Source: Lucinisca nassula
Lineage: Eukaryota; Mollusca; Bivalvia; Lucinida; Lucinidae
DNA: 64,000 nt
Direction: 5' to 3'
NCBI GenBank assembly: GCA_963580285.1
Contig: OY757015.1
Location: 129,329,688 to 129,393,687, forward strand
Shown: piece by piece, positions 55,095 through 64,000 of the stretch
Layout of the letters: the number at the start of each line of letters is the position of its first letter
Position numbering within the stretch: the stretch's first letter is position 1
Notes under the pieces: generated by a model
Seen by the model: only the letters and a program-made list of their open reading frames with translations
Database searches by the model: none
Told to the model about the DNA's origin: nothing
Translations under genes and position numbers: made by a program

Positions 55095-55857
55095 AGTGGA
55101 TTCATATACAGAAGTATATATAAGTTTTAGAATATTTTGGTATCAAAACTGCATTAAAACAAACTATATACGTCAACACGGATTCAACATACAGCAAAAC
55201 AGTAGCATGAACTGTCTTTTACCAATAAATATAAAAATCATTCTCAAAAGTAAACAAGGTTTTAGTGATATATATCATGCAATGCAATATCAAACAATTA
55301 CTCCAAAAAAGTCAGATAAAAAGAAATATTATTTTTGAAAACGTTCAATTAGACTGGAAAAAATTATATACTATTCCATCCAGCTGTTGCAATAACACCA
55401 AAATATATTGGTTTCAACATCGAATATTACATAGAATTTTAGCTACAAACCACTTGTTAACAAAATGAATATTAAACAGAGAAATTAATGTAATTTTTTT
55501 GATACGGAACCTGAAACCATTGAGCATCTTTTTTTGGCAATGCGAAATAGTTAATCAATTTTGGGAAGGTATAAATTAATGGGTTTATCATAGAAATAAT
55601 TACATGATAAATATTGATAAACGTAGATCAATATTTGGAATTGAAAAACTGCTTCAGCAAATATTCCAGTCAACTATATTCTTATGATTACAAAACATTA
55701 TATATATAAGACAAAACTGAGTGATAAACAATTAAACATCGTCTCGTGGCAACTCTATGTAAAACAGTTCATTGAAATTGAAAAACTAACATCGATTAAA
55801 AACGACAATTATAATAAATTTAAAATGGACTGGGAACACTTCTATCAAAATATTGCG
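55095..55857 (+). pseudogene. degenerate LINE ORF2 C-terminus (L1/Tx1-type)
   Basis: Broken frames give QLDWKKLYTIPSSCCNNTKI, YWFQHRILHRILATNHLLTK, then after frameshifts EPETIEHLF-like and YIYKTKLSDKQLNIVSWQLY with EIEKLTSIKNDNYNKFKMDW. This matches the order at the C-terminus of the intact LINE at 14315 (W-KIY, LLWYQISINHNIL, knuckle, terminal helix) without being the same copy. Several stops are present. The fragment is cut at about 55857, where Penelope sequence begins. Confidence 0.65.
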
Positions 55858-55861
55858 ACCA

Positions 55862-56751
55862 AGTCTTCGAAAGATCAGGTAGAAATCTGTTTCGGTCTAT
55901 AAAAAAATTCTAATGAAGTTTTAAATAAATTGCAATCCAGGTGTTCTCGTGCTTCAAGTCTGTCTACTTATGATTTTTCCACCCTTTACACTACATTTTC
56001 TCATAATCTTATAAAAGAAAATCTTAATGATTTAAATGAATGGACATTTCATAGCGAATACTTCCTCTCTCTTGCATGTTATGTAAGAAATGTTTTTTTT
56101 TTTTTTTTTTTTTTTTTTTTCACTTCTGAAGAGCATAAAAATTATACTTTATGGTCACGTCAGAAAGTGTGTGAAGCTCTCGCCTTTCTACTTGACAATA
56201 TTTACATAAGATTTGATACTAAGTGATTTAGACAAGTTGTGGGTATTCCGATGGGTTCTAATTGCGCACCACTTGTGTTGGATCTGTTTTTGTTTTGTTA
56301 TGAGAGAGACTTCATGAATTCCCTTTCTGCTGAAAACCAGTCTTAAATCATTGAATTTTTTAGCTCCACTTCTAGATATTTGGATGATTTATTAAATATT
56401 GATAATACCTATTTCGATGGTTTGATCAGTCAAATTTACCCCCAGAACTTCAGTTAAATAAAGCAAATGCTTCTGATACCGAGGCCCCGTTTTTGGATTT
56501 GCATCTATCTATTGTAGATGGGTTTGTTTCTAGCAAAATTTGTGATAAATGCGATGATTTTGATATTGAGATTGTAAATTTTCCTTTTTTTTGGATGGGG
56601 TTGTTCCTCGTGCGCCATCCTATGGCGTTTATATTTCGCAATTAATTCGATTTACCAGAATGTGTAGTCAGGTATCTGACTTCAACACTAATAATAATTT
56701 GTTAACTGCTAAACTTTTTAATCAGGGTTATCGGTACCGTAAACTACGCAA
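55862..56751 (+). pseudogene. Penelope-like reverse transcriptase, copy 1, 5' part
   Basis: Reading-frame pieces show STYDFSTLYTTFSHNLIKEN, GIPMGSNCAPLVLDLFLFCY and STSRYLDDLLNIDNTYFDGL, i.e. RT motifs including the catalytic YLDD. It is disabled by a T-run (56092-56120), a stop before the GIPMG motif and a stop after ENQS. It breaks at CTACGCAAAG (56751), where inverted Penelope sequence intrudes, and resumes at 57763. Confidence 0.72.
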
Positions 56752-57050
56752 AGTAGAAGTCAAGGCAGTGATCAGGAATCGATTCAATCAACCAGCAGCT
56801 CCCATCAGAGACATCAAAGGGAAAGAAACACAAGCATGAAACAACAGACCCTAATGGAAACATCAACAGCGGAAAGCCAAAAGCTTAGGACAGTTACATT
56901 CCCACAAAATGGACAATAGGTTATCCAAAATACCCAAAGACAAACCATAACAAATATAAACCGCGACAGAAGAACCGCCTTGGAACGGTCAGCGGAAACG
57001 AATTCCACTGGGTGGGTGGGGGGCTTAAATCGATTTTACGTGGCCACAAT
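56752..57050 (-). mobile_element. Penelope-like 3' region, inverted, inside copy 1
   Basis: Begins TAGAAGTCAAGGCAGTGATC (the outer end reversed) and runs to GGCTTAAATCGATTTTACGT then GGCCACAATCAG. It directly joins reversed RT coding at 57051. Confidence 0.75.
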
Positions 57051-57500
57051 CAGTTACATGACTACACACTCTGGCAAATCGAATTAATTGCGAAATATAA
57101 ACGCCATAGGATGGCGCACGAGGAACATCACCATCCAAAAATAAAAGGGGAAAATTTACAATCTCACAATCAAAATCATCGCGTTTATCATAAATTTTGC
57201 ACGAAACAAACCCATCTACAATAGTTATATGTATATCCAAAATGGGGCCTCGGTATCAGAAAAATTTGCTATATTTAACTGAAGTTCTGGTGGGGGGGGG
57301 ATCTGACTGATCAAACCATCGAAATAAGTATTATCGATATTTAATAAATCATCCAAACATCTAGAAGTGGAGCTAAAAGCTTCAATGATTTCAGACTAGT
57401 TTTCAGCAGAAAGGGACATCATGAAGTCTCTCTCATAACAAAACAAAAACAGATCAGCCACAAGTGGTGCGCAATTAAAACCCATCGGAATACTCACAAC
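57051..57500 (-). pseudogene. Penelope-like reverse transcriptase fragment, copy 2
   Basis: The minus strand encodes LDGDVPRAPSYGVYISQLIR, then upstream IYDKRDDFDCEIVNFP and the YLDD region (here SRCLDDL-like, so the first catalytic-motif residue is changed), back to QVVSIPMGFNCAPLVADLFL. It is truncated at both ends by 3'-region sequence. Confidence 0.7.
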
Positions 57501-57762
57501 TTGTCTAAGTAGAAGTAAAACAAAGATCAGGAATCGATACAATTAACTTACTCCACCCATCAAAGACACCAATGGGAAAGAAATACAAATATTAAGCGAC
57601 CAGACCATAAAGGAAACCTAAACAAAGGAAGGCCATAAGGACAGTTACTTTCCCACAAAATGGCCATATGGCCATCAAAAATTATAAGACACAAGTGATA
57701 CACACAGTAAGTAACATACAACAACATAAATAAATCGCCACAGAAGAACCGCCTTATATCAG
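57501..57762 (-). mobile_element. Penelope-like 3' region, inverted
   Basis: AAGTAGAAGTAAAACAAAGA, AAGCGACCAGACCATAAAGG and CCACAGAAGAACCGCCTT on the plus strand. It is followed at 57763 by resumed copy 1 coding. Confidence 0.75.
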
Positions 57763-58110
57763 GCTTATCGGTCCCATAAACTACGCAAAGCCTTTTCAAA
57801 ATTTTATAGACGCCATTCTGATTTAATTTCAAAATTCAATATTGGACTTAAATCTCCTCTGCAACAAGGTCTATCGGAACCCGAATTTTATGGTGACTTA
57901 GTATATAAATTCAGAAAAATATATAACCACAATGACTTCAGCACCCAATTTCGTAAAATCATTCTTCGATATAAAAAGATTGGGTACAACATGGATATTA
58001 TACGACAGACTGCATGCATGGTAGTTAACCCAATCACGGTTGACAACTTTGCTTCCCTCTTTAATTGCACGCCGGTGGGTCAGGCCTCAGATTCTATGAC
58101 GGCTCCAACG
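57763..58110 (+). pseudogene. Penelope-like reverse transcriptase, copy 1, 3' part
   Basis: Resumes at TATCGGTCCCATAAACTACG. It encodes KAFSKFYRRHSDLISKFNIG-type sequence, LQQGLSEPEFYGDLVYKFRK, then NPITVDNFASLFNCTPVGQA and a stop. The 28-bp overlap with the end of the 5' part (TATCGG...CTACGCAAAG) looks like a target duplication of the inverted insert. Confidence 0.7.
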
Positions 58111-58678
58111 TAAAGGCTTATTGAAAATTAGAGAGATAATGTTGGTTGTTGCCTGATGCTCTGTCTCTGGTTGGGCTCATCGGAGTCTAACTGTTGGTTT
58201 TCTTTTGCTCCAGCATTTCAGTGTTTTCTTGCTGTCGAGTCCTCACCGTTGTCTCACCTCTGTGGTTCTTTGATTTTTGTGTTCACGGAGATGTTGCACT
58301 GATGAGTTAGGAGGCCTTCATGCGGACTGAACAAATTATTTGTGTAAATCGCGACGGAAGTAAGGGCGAGGATTGAGGCCACGTAAAATCGATTTAAGCC
58401 CCCCAGTGGAAATCTTCCACTGACCGTTCCAAGGCGGCTCTTCTGTGGCGATTTATTTATGTTGTTGTTTGTTACTTACTGTGTGTATCACTTGTGTCTT
58501 TTGGTTTTGGATGATCATATGGCCATTTTGTGGGAAAGTAACTGTCCTTATGACCTTCCTTTGTTTAGGTTTCCATTATGGTCTGGTCGCTTAATGTTTG
58601 TATTTCTTTCCCTTTGGTGTCTTTTATGGGTGCAGTAAGTTAATTGTATGAATTCCTGATCTTTGTTTTACTTCTACC
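58111..58678 (+). mobile_element. Penelope-like 3' region of copy 1
   Basis: Follows the stop of copy 1: GTTGCCTGATGCTCTGTCTC ... TTTTACTTCTACC. It is continuous with its coding part, which shows that the solo copies elsewhere are this element's 3' region. Confidence 0.82.
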
Positions 58679-58945
58679 TTGGAACGGTCAGTGGAAAGAT
58701 TTCCACTGGGGGGCTTAAATCGATTTTACGTGGCCACAATCCTCGCTCTTACTTCCGCCGCGATTTAGACAAATAATTTGTTCAGTCCGCATGAAGGCCT
58801 CCTAACTCATCAGTGCAACATCTCCGTGAAAACAAATAATCAAAGAACCACAGAGGTGAGACAACGGTGAGGACTCGACAGCAAGAAACCACTGAAATGC
58901 TGGAGCAAAAGAAAGCCAATAGTTAGACTCTAAATCACTTAGTAC
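58679..58945 (-). mobile_element. Penelope-like 3' region, tail-to-tail inverted copy
   Basis: Starts TTGGAACGGTCAGTGGAAAG and ends AGCCAATAGTTAGACTC on the plus strand, in reverse orientation immediately beside the preceding forward copy. The two form a large palindrome with no spacer. Its own outer ~230 bp is missing. Confidence 0.78.
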
Positions 58946-59430
58946 CAAATCTTATGTAAATATTGTCAAGTAGAAAGGTGAGAGCTTCACACACTTTCTG
59001 ACATGACCATAAAGTATAATTTTATGCTCTTCAGAAGTGAAAAACAAGCATTTCTTACATTACATGCAAGATAGAGGGAGTCTTCCCTATGAAATGCCCA
59101 TTCATTTAAATCATTTAGTTTTTCTCTTATAAGATTATGAGGAAGTGTAGTGTAAAGGGTGGAAAAATCTTAAGTACACAGACTTGAAGCACGAAAACGT
59201 CTGGATTTCAATTTATTTAAAACTTCATTAGAATTTTTTACAGACCAAAGCAGATTTCTACCTGATCTTTCCAAGATTATGTCGCAATATTTTATCACAT
59301 GTTTTTTGATGGCAGTAAAATATGAAGTTAATAATTTGGAGAGTTCAGTGATGGTACAAGAGCTTGAATTTGCAATAAACCGTGCTTTGTATGGTCTTGT
59401 ATGAAGTTAAGGCAACCAACATAACGTAGG
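58940..59430 (-). pseudogene. Penelope-like reverse transcriptase fragment, copy 3 (N-terminal half)
   Basis: The minus strand encodes RPYKARFIANSSSCTITELS, KLLTSYFTAIKKHVIKYCDI, FRASSLC..DFSTLYTTLPH (with a stop), back to LLDNIYIRFGTK. It adds the N-terminal part of the RT (the RP-K...FI motif) not seen in copy 1. Confidence 0.7.
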
Positions 59431-59494
59431 AAGCTTGTCTTGGTCTTCTGTAACACAGACAGCCAACTTGGTGGCTGAATGTCAAATGTGGTCA

Positions 59495-59830
59495 TCAACT
59501 AAAGCCTTTTCAAAATTTTATAGACTCCATTCCGATTTAATTTCAAAATTCAGTATTGGACTTAAATCTCTTCTGCATGAAGATCTATCGAAAACCCAAT
59601 TTTATGTTGACTTAGTATATAAATTCAGAAAAATATATAACCACAATGACTTCAGCACCCAATTTCGAAAAAAATCTTTCTTCGATATAAAAAAATGGGT
59701 ACAACATAAATGTTATCCGACAGACTGCATGCATGGTTGTTAACCCAATCACGGTTGACAGCTTTGCTTTCCTCTTTAATTGCACGCCGGTGGGTCAGGC
59801 CTCAGATTCTATGACGGTTCCAGCGTAAAG
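59495..59830 (+). pseudogene. Penelope-like reverse transcriptase fragment, copy 4 (C-terminal)
   Basis: Encodes KAFSKFYRLHSDLISKFSIG, LKSLLHEDLSKTQFYVDLVY, KFRKIYNHNDFSTQF, and after a frameshift the NPITVDSFAFLFNCTPVG region. It abuts the reversed copy 3 head-to-head. Confidence 0.7.
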
Positions 59831-60665
59831 GCTTACTGAGAAATAGAGAGATCTAATTCTATGTAATGTTGGTTGGTGCCTGATGTCTCTGGTCGGGCCC
59901 ATCGGAGTCTAACTGTTGGTTTTCTTTTGCTGCAGCATTTCAGCGGTTTTTGCTGTTGAGACCTCACCGTTGTTTAATCCCTGTGGTTGTTTGATTTTTT
60001 TGTGTTCACGGAGATGTTGCACTAATGAGTTAGGAGGCCTTCATGCGGACTGAACAAATTATTTGTCTAAACCACGACGGAAGTAAGGGCGAAGATTGTA
60101 AAATCGATTCAAGCCCCCCCCCCCCCCCCCCCCCCCCAGTGGAATTCGTTTCACTGACAGTTCCAATGCGGTTCTTCTGTCGAGATTATTCTGAGAAATC
60201 GGAAATAAATTATTGGTTTAGACTCATATTCTAGACAGGTTTTTAATTATCTGGACCCCATTTTGATTTATATCAGTCTTTGAATCGACTGCCTATTCGA
60301 AATTCGCAAAATTGCAGTATGCTTCCTCTGGCTTTCTTTGCCGGACCATTGCAGGGTCACTGATGAGGCTTTATTAGCCGCAACTACGTAGTATGATCCA
60401 TCTTCTTTCTTATGAATGTTTTCATTGCTCTTAAAGGAACTCATTTTTGATTTTAATTGTTATGGTTTGTGTCGCTTATATTGTTTTGTTTTGGATAGCC
60501 AATTGGTGATTTTGTGGGAGAGTAACTGTCCTTTTAGCTTTCCGCTATTGATGTTTCCATTAGGGCCTGTTGTTTCATGTTTGTTGTTATTTCCCTTTTA
60601 TGTCTCAGATGGAGCAGTGGGTTAATTGTATAGATTCCTGATCATTGCCTTTACTTCTATTTTTA
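59831..60665 (+). mobile_element. Penelope-like 3' region, diverged, with insertion
   Basis: TTGGTGCCTGATGTCTCTGG, CGGAGTCTAACTGTTGG and GCGAAGATTGTAAAATCGAT, then a C-run (60113-60137). About 60185-60440 is unrelated, and the terminal part resumes at TTGTGGGAGAGTAACTGTCC to TGCCTTTACTTCTA. Confidence 0.7.
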
Positions 60666-60854
60666 TAGCCGCCACAACATGGTGATTAAACAGGTACCCG
60701 CTGTACGAGTTTCACAAGGAGCAATAATCTATACCTTGGTAGAACAAATATCTCCTTGCATAATGTATGTTTTTAAAATACTTTCATGACGTGAAGACGA
60801 AAATGATTATAGCCAATGAGGTAAAAAAATGTCAATGTACAGACCCAGAGTGTG

Positions 60855-61165
60855 TGTGTGTGTGTGAATTCGGGTTTAACGTCGCTTTCAACAATTTTTC
60901 AGTCATATCACGACGGTGTCTGGTTGCGACAGGGAGCTCAATGCTCACTTTTATAGTGCTGCCTCACTGAAGTATCATGTCCCGGACACATTACAAGATA
61001 CAACACCCAGTCACATTATCCTGACACTGGGTCAACCAGTCCTTGCTCTTCCCCGTAAATCTGAGTGCCAAGCGAGGAGCAGCTAGTACCATTTTTAACG
61101 ACTTTGGTATGTCGCGGCCCGGGATCGAACCCGTGACCTCCCGTTCCACAGACCCAGAGACTTAC
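60855..61165 (-). mobile_element. tRNA-derived SINE
   Basis: On the minus strand box B reads GGTCACGGGTTCGATCCCGG and the head starts near 61165. The body (plus strand: CAGTCATATCACGACGGTGT, GACACTGGGTCAACCAGTCC, AGCGAGGAGCAGCTAGTACC) ends with TTAACGTCG... and a (GT)n tract at 60850-60864. The body shows the conserved central block found in many molluscan SINEs (my recollection, unchecked). Confidence 0.75.
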
Positions 61166-61211
61166 CCAAACTTAAGAAAATAACATAAACTCCCAGACTA
61201 TAAGGAAAACT

Positions 61212-62440
61212 TCATAAAAGACCTTAGAAAGCACGGTTTATTGCAAATTCTAGCTCTTGCACTACAACTGAACTTTCTGAATTATTAACTTCCTGTCTTA
61301 CTGCTATTAAAACGCATGTGATTAAATATTGTGATAAAGTCTTTGAAAGATCAGGAAGAAATCTGTTTTGGTCTATAAAAAATCGAATGAGGTTTTAAAT
61401 AAATTGAAATCCAGACATTTTCGTGCTTCAAGTCTGTCTACTTACGATTTTTCCACTCTTTACACTACACTTCCTCATAATCTTATAAAAGAAAAGCTTA
61501 ATGATTTAATTGAATGGGCTTTTCACAGAGAAGATTGTCTCTATCTTGCATGTAATGTCAGAAATGCATTTTTCACTTCTAAAGAGAATAAGAATTATAC
61601 ACTTTGGTCATGTCAGAAAGTGTGTGATGCCCTCACCTTTCTACTTGACAATATTTATATTAGATTCGGGACTAAGATATTTAGACAAATTGTGGGAATT
61701 CCGATGGGTACGACTTGCGCACCTCTTGTGGCTGATCTATTCTTGTATTGTTATGAAAGAGACTTCATGTTGTCGCTTTCCATTGATAACCAATCTGAAA
61801 TTATTGAAGCTTTTAGCTCCACTTCTAGATATTTAGATGATTTATTAAATATTGATAATACCTATTTCGATGGTTTGATCAGTCAGATTTACCCCCCAGA
61901 ACTTCAGTTAAATAAAGCAAATTCTTCTGATACCGAGGCCCCGTTTTTGGATTTGCATCTATCTATTGTGGATAGGTTTGTTTCGTGCAAAATTTATGTT
62001 AACGCGATGACTTTGATTTTGAGATTGTAAATTTTCCTTTTTTTGGATGGTGGTGTTCCTCGTGCGCCATCCTATGGCGTTTATATTTCGCAATTAATTC
62101 GATTTGCTAGAGTGTGTAGTCATGTAACTGACTTCAACACTCGTAATAAATTATTAACGGCTAACTTTCTTAATCAGGGTTATCGGTACCATAAACTACG
62201 CAAAGCCTTTTCAATATTTTATAGACGCCATTCTGATTTAATTTCTAAATTCAATATTGGACTTAAATCTCTTCTGCAACAAGGTCTATTGGAACCCGAA
62301 TTTTATGGTGACTCAGTATATAAATTCAGAAAAATATATAACCGCAACGACTTTAGCACCCAATTTCGTACAATCATTCTTCGATATAAAAAAGGTTGGG
62401 TACAACATGGATATTATACAACAGACTGCATGAATGGTAG
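61212..62440 (+). pseudogene. Penelope-like reverse transcriptase, most complete copy
   Basis: Starts in FIANSSSCTTTELSELLTSC (out of frame by one base), then a 220-residue frame (61368-62030) with TYDFSTLYTTLPH (residues 25-37), IVGIPMGTTCAPLVADLF (109-125) and catalytic YLDD (155-158). One base is lost near 62000. The frame resumes at 62043 with DGGVPRAPSYGVYISQLIRF and KAFSIFYRRHSDLISKFNIG to NPITVGNFASLFNCTPVG. The motifs fit Penelope-like RT, which primes on nicked DNA. No GIY-YIG nuclease domain follows; the frame stops soon after NCTPVG. The N-terminus is cut near 61205 beside a SINE. Other RT families are possible. Confidence 0.75.
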
Positions 62441-63428
62441 TTAACCCAATCACGGTTGGCAACTTTGCTTCCCTCTTTAATTGCACGCCGGTGGGTCAGG
62501 CCTCAGATTCTATGACGGTTCCAACGTAAAGGCTCATTGAGAATTAGAGAGATCTAATTCAAGGTAATGTTGGTTGGTGCCTGATGCTCTGTCTCTGGTA
62601 TAAGCCCCCGCCCATAGGGGCTTGAAGAAATATATGGGCTGCATGATGCTTACACGCAGAGCTGAATCCAGCCCGCACTCTAGTACTGGTAAACCGCTTA
62701 GAGGATCTAAGCCTGTCCAGGAACCGCGGTGCGAGGCGGACCGTCCATGCTAATAAACCCTATTGGTTTCATTGGGCGACAGGGCTTGAGATGTCATTTC
62801 ATCTCAATGTCGGGTAAAAGTCCCACAAAATTGGAAGCAACGTCTCCAAAATGACCTTTACAGTGTTGACGGGGACGTTAAACCTCAAATCAAACAAACA
62901 AACAAATCTGTCTCTGGTCGGGCCCATCGGAGTCTAACTGTTGGTTTTCTTTTGCTGCAGCATTTCAGTGGTTTCTTGCTGTCGAGTCCTCACCGTTGTC
63001 TCACCTCTGTGGTTATTTGATTATTTATGTTCACGGAGATGTTGCACTGATGAGTTAGGAGGCCTTCATGCGGACTGAACAAATTATTTGTCTAAATCGC
63101 GACGGAAGTAAGGGCAAGGATTGTGGCCACGTAAAATCGATTTAAGCCCCCAGTGGAAATCTTTCCACTGACCGTTCCAAGGCAGTTCTTCTGTGGCGAT
63201 TTATTTATGTTGTTGTTTGTTACTTACTGTGTGTATCACTTGTGTCTTTTTATTTTGGATGGCTATATGGACATTTTGTGGAAAAGTAACTGTCCTTATG
63301 GCCTTCCTTTGTTTAGGTTTCCATTATGGTCTGGTCGCTTAATGTTTGTGTTTCTTTCCCTTTGGTGTCTTTGATGGGTGGAGTAAGTTAATTGTATCGA
63401 TTCCTGATCTTTGTTTTACTTCTACTTA
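62441..63428 (+). mobile_element. Penelope-like 3' region of the most complete copy, split by a SINE
   Basis: Runs from the stop region to CTGATGCTCTGTCTCTGG (62599), is interrupted by 62600-62906, and resumes CTGTCTCTGGTCGGGCCC to TTTTACTTCTACTTAG. Without the SINE it is a single ~680-bp 3' region matching 58111-58678. Confidence 0.82.
62600..62906 (+). mobile_element. SINE-like retroposon M, full length with target duplication
   Basis: A 307-bp reference copy: ATAAGCCCCCGCCCATAGGG head, GCTGAATCCAGCCCGCAC, GGACCGTCCATGCTAATAAA, GACATCTC complement region, GACGGGGACGTTAAACCTCA and a (CAAA)n tail. The 12-bp duplication TCTGTCTCTGGT (62588-62599, 62907-62918) proves insertion by retroposition. 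I see no clear tRNA boxes in the head, so its origin is unclear. At least six other copies are in the window. Confidence 0.88.
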
Positions 63429-63675
63429 GTAAAATATTTTTTTCTACTTGGCTGATCCAAGTCACCGTCAGGTGCTCAAACATTGTTGGAAATATATCCT
63501 TAATGATGCAAAACATATGTCATCACTCCCCCCCTCCCTCCCACCCTTCTTAGCATAATATTCGATTCTCAGACAGGCTGGTCTGGTCATTCATAGGTAT
63601 GGTTAGTCGAACACAATACACCACTTGTCCATAATTACTTTTAAATACATTTGATTAGCATTCATAATTATCAGA
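63429..63675. other. foldback interior, no gene recognised
   Basis: Single-copy-looking AT-rich sequence with a short C/T-rich run (63527-63550). Confidence 0.4.
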
Positions 63676-63816
63676 TACAGGTCGATTGTCTTTGAACCAA
63701 TGTGTCGGTGAGTTGTCTTCAAAAAGTGTCGGTGAATTGTCTTCAATTGTGTCGCGGAATTGTCTCCAAAACTCGTGTTTTGTCATGTGGGTGAATTGTC
63801 TTGATTCCTACTGCAC

Positions 63817-64000
63817 TGCAAAGAGTAATTTGACATATGAGAGACATCAGTTCAATTGGATACAAGAAACCTGAAAGAAGGAGAATGTATTGACTCTTGT
63901 ATGACAGAATTGAACATTTTGTCATAATCATGTAAATTGTAAATTCTTATCAAAGACGGAATTGTCTGTGGTGTACTTATGGATACTGTACGAAGCAGAT
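63817..64000 (+). pseudogene. Ty3/Gypsy-like gag fragment, part 2
   Basis: After the foldback element the gag resumes in broken frames: YERHQFNW, then with shifts GECIDSCMTELNIL and KDGIVCGVLMDTVRSR, the latter like the conserved D-IVCG-----R block of Ty3/Gypsy gag. It runs off the window. Any protease or pol would lie to the right. Confidence 0.62.

Larger units (their letters stand above)
54484..63808. mobile_element. 9.3-kb foldback element with GTCGGTGAATTGTCT words
   Basis: The left end GGGAACATGACAATTCACCA has four copies of GACAATTCACCGACAC (to ~54600) and shares CTTTTTTGAAAATAAAATTA with the element at 44787. The right arm, 63680-63808, is the complement (GTGTCGGTGAGTTGTCTTCA), ending TTGTCTTGATTCC. 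An 8-bp target duplication TACTGCAC is at 54476-54483 and 63809-63816. Removing it rejoins the gag fragments. Its interior was the landing site for LINE, Penelope and SINE copies. No transposase is recognised. Confidence 0.85.

Noticed and set aside
58300..58345. Hammerhead ribozyme in the Penelope 3' region (CTGATGAG), as known for some Penelope elements
   Set aside because: No paired stem II followed by GAAA was found, and the CTGATGA box is altered in other copies (for example 5470 and 60030).

Overview
The window is eukaryotic genomic DNA, AT-rich and intron-containing, with almost all identifiable content being transposable elements and tandem repeats. The mix (100-180 bp satellites inside terminally bounded elements, tRNA-derived SINEs, Tx1/L1-type and CR1/Jockey-type LINEs, a Penelope-like reverse transcriptase, foldback elements) is what bivalve molluscs carry, so I infer a bivalve, perhaps a heterodont clam or mussel; the sequence alone does not name the species.

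Host genes are scarce. The best is one exon on the minus strand at 23859-24048 with a splice acceptor and a donor, whose product matches the N-terminal part of mitochondrial ribosomal protein L22 (uL22m). A second candidate is a pair of phase-compatible exons (38522-38682 and 38069-38105, minus strand) of a gene I do not recognise. No bacterial features, CRISPR arrays, rRNA genes or intact tRNA genes were seen.

Layout. 1-5.1 kb: three satellite families, two SINE copies and a 361-bp tandem duplication. 5.1-9.9 kb: a Penelope 3' region, SINE, mariner-like MITE and two islands of dense palindromic words. 9.9-22.8 kb: a 161-bp satellite that forms a higher-order repeat with an element terminus, broken by a LINE insertion with 13-bp target duplication (13551-18611) and by a second satellite-bearing element (20061-21579). 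22.8-25.5 kb: direct repeats and the uL22m exon. 25.5-29.6 kb: one large inverted-terminus element holding other repeats. 29.6-33.6 kb: mostly unrecognised. 33.6-40.1 kb: three satellite-bearing elements around the unknown two-exon gene. 40.1-51.3 kb: four foldback elements, one nested in another, one inside a LINE coding region and one inside a SINE. 51.3-54.5 kb: Penelope-derived repeats, a long TA tract and a Ty3/Gypsy-like gag fragment. 54.5-63.8 kb: a 9.3-kb foldback element that split that gag, filled with Penelope-like reverse transcriptase copies in both orientations. 63.8-64 kb: the gag resumes.

The main new observation is a set of foldback elements that share short termini (GGRAAC ... 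GATTCC) and about 8-bp target duplications but carry quite different subterminal word arrays. The nesting gives a readable order of insertions.
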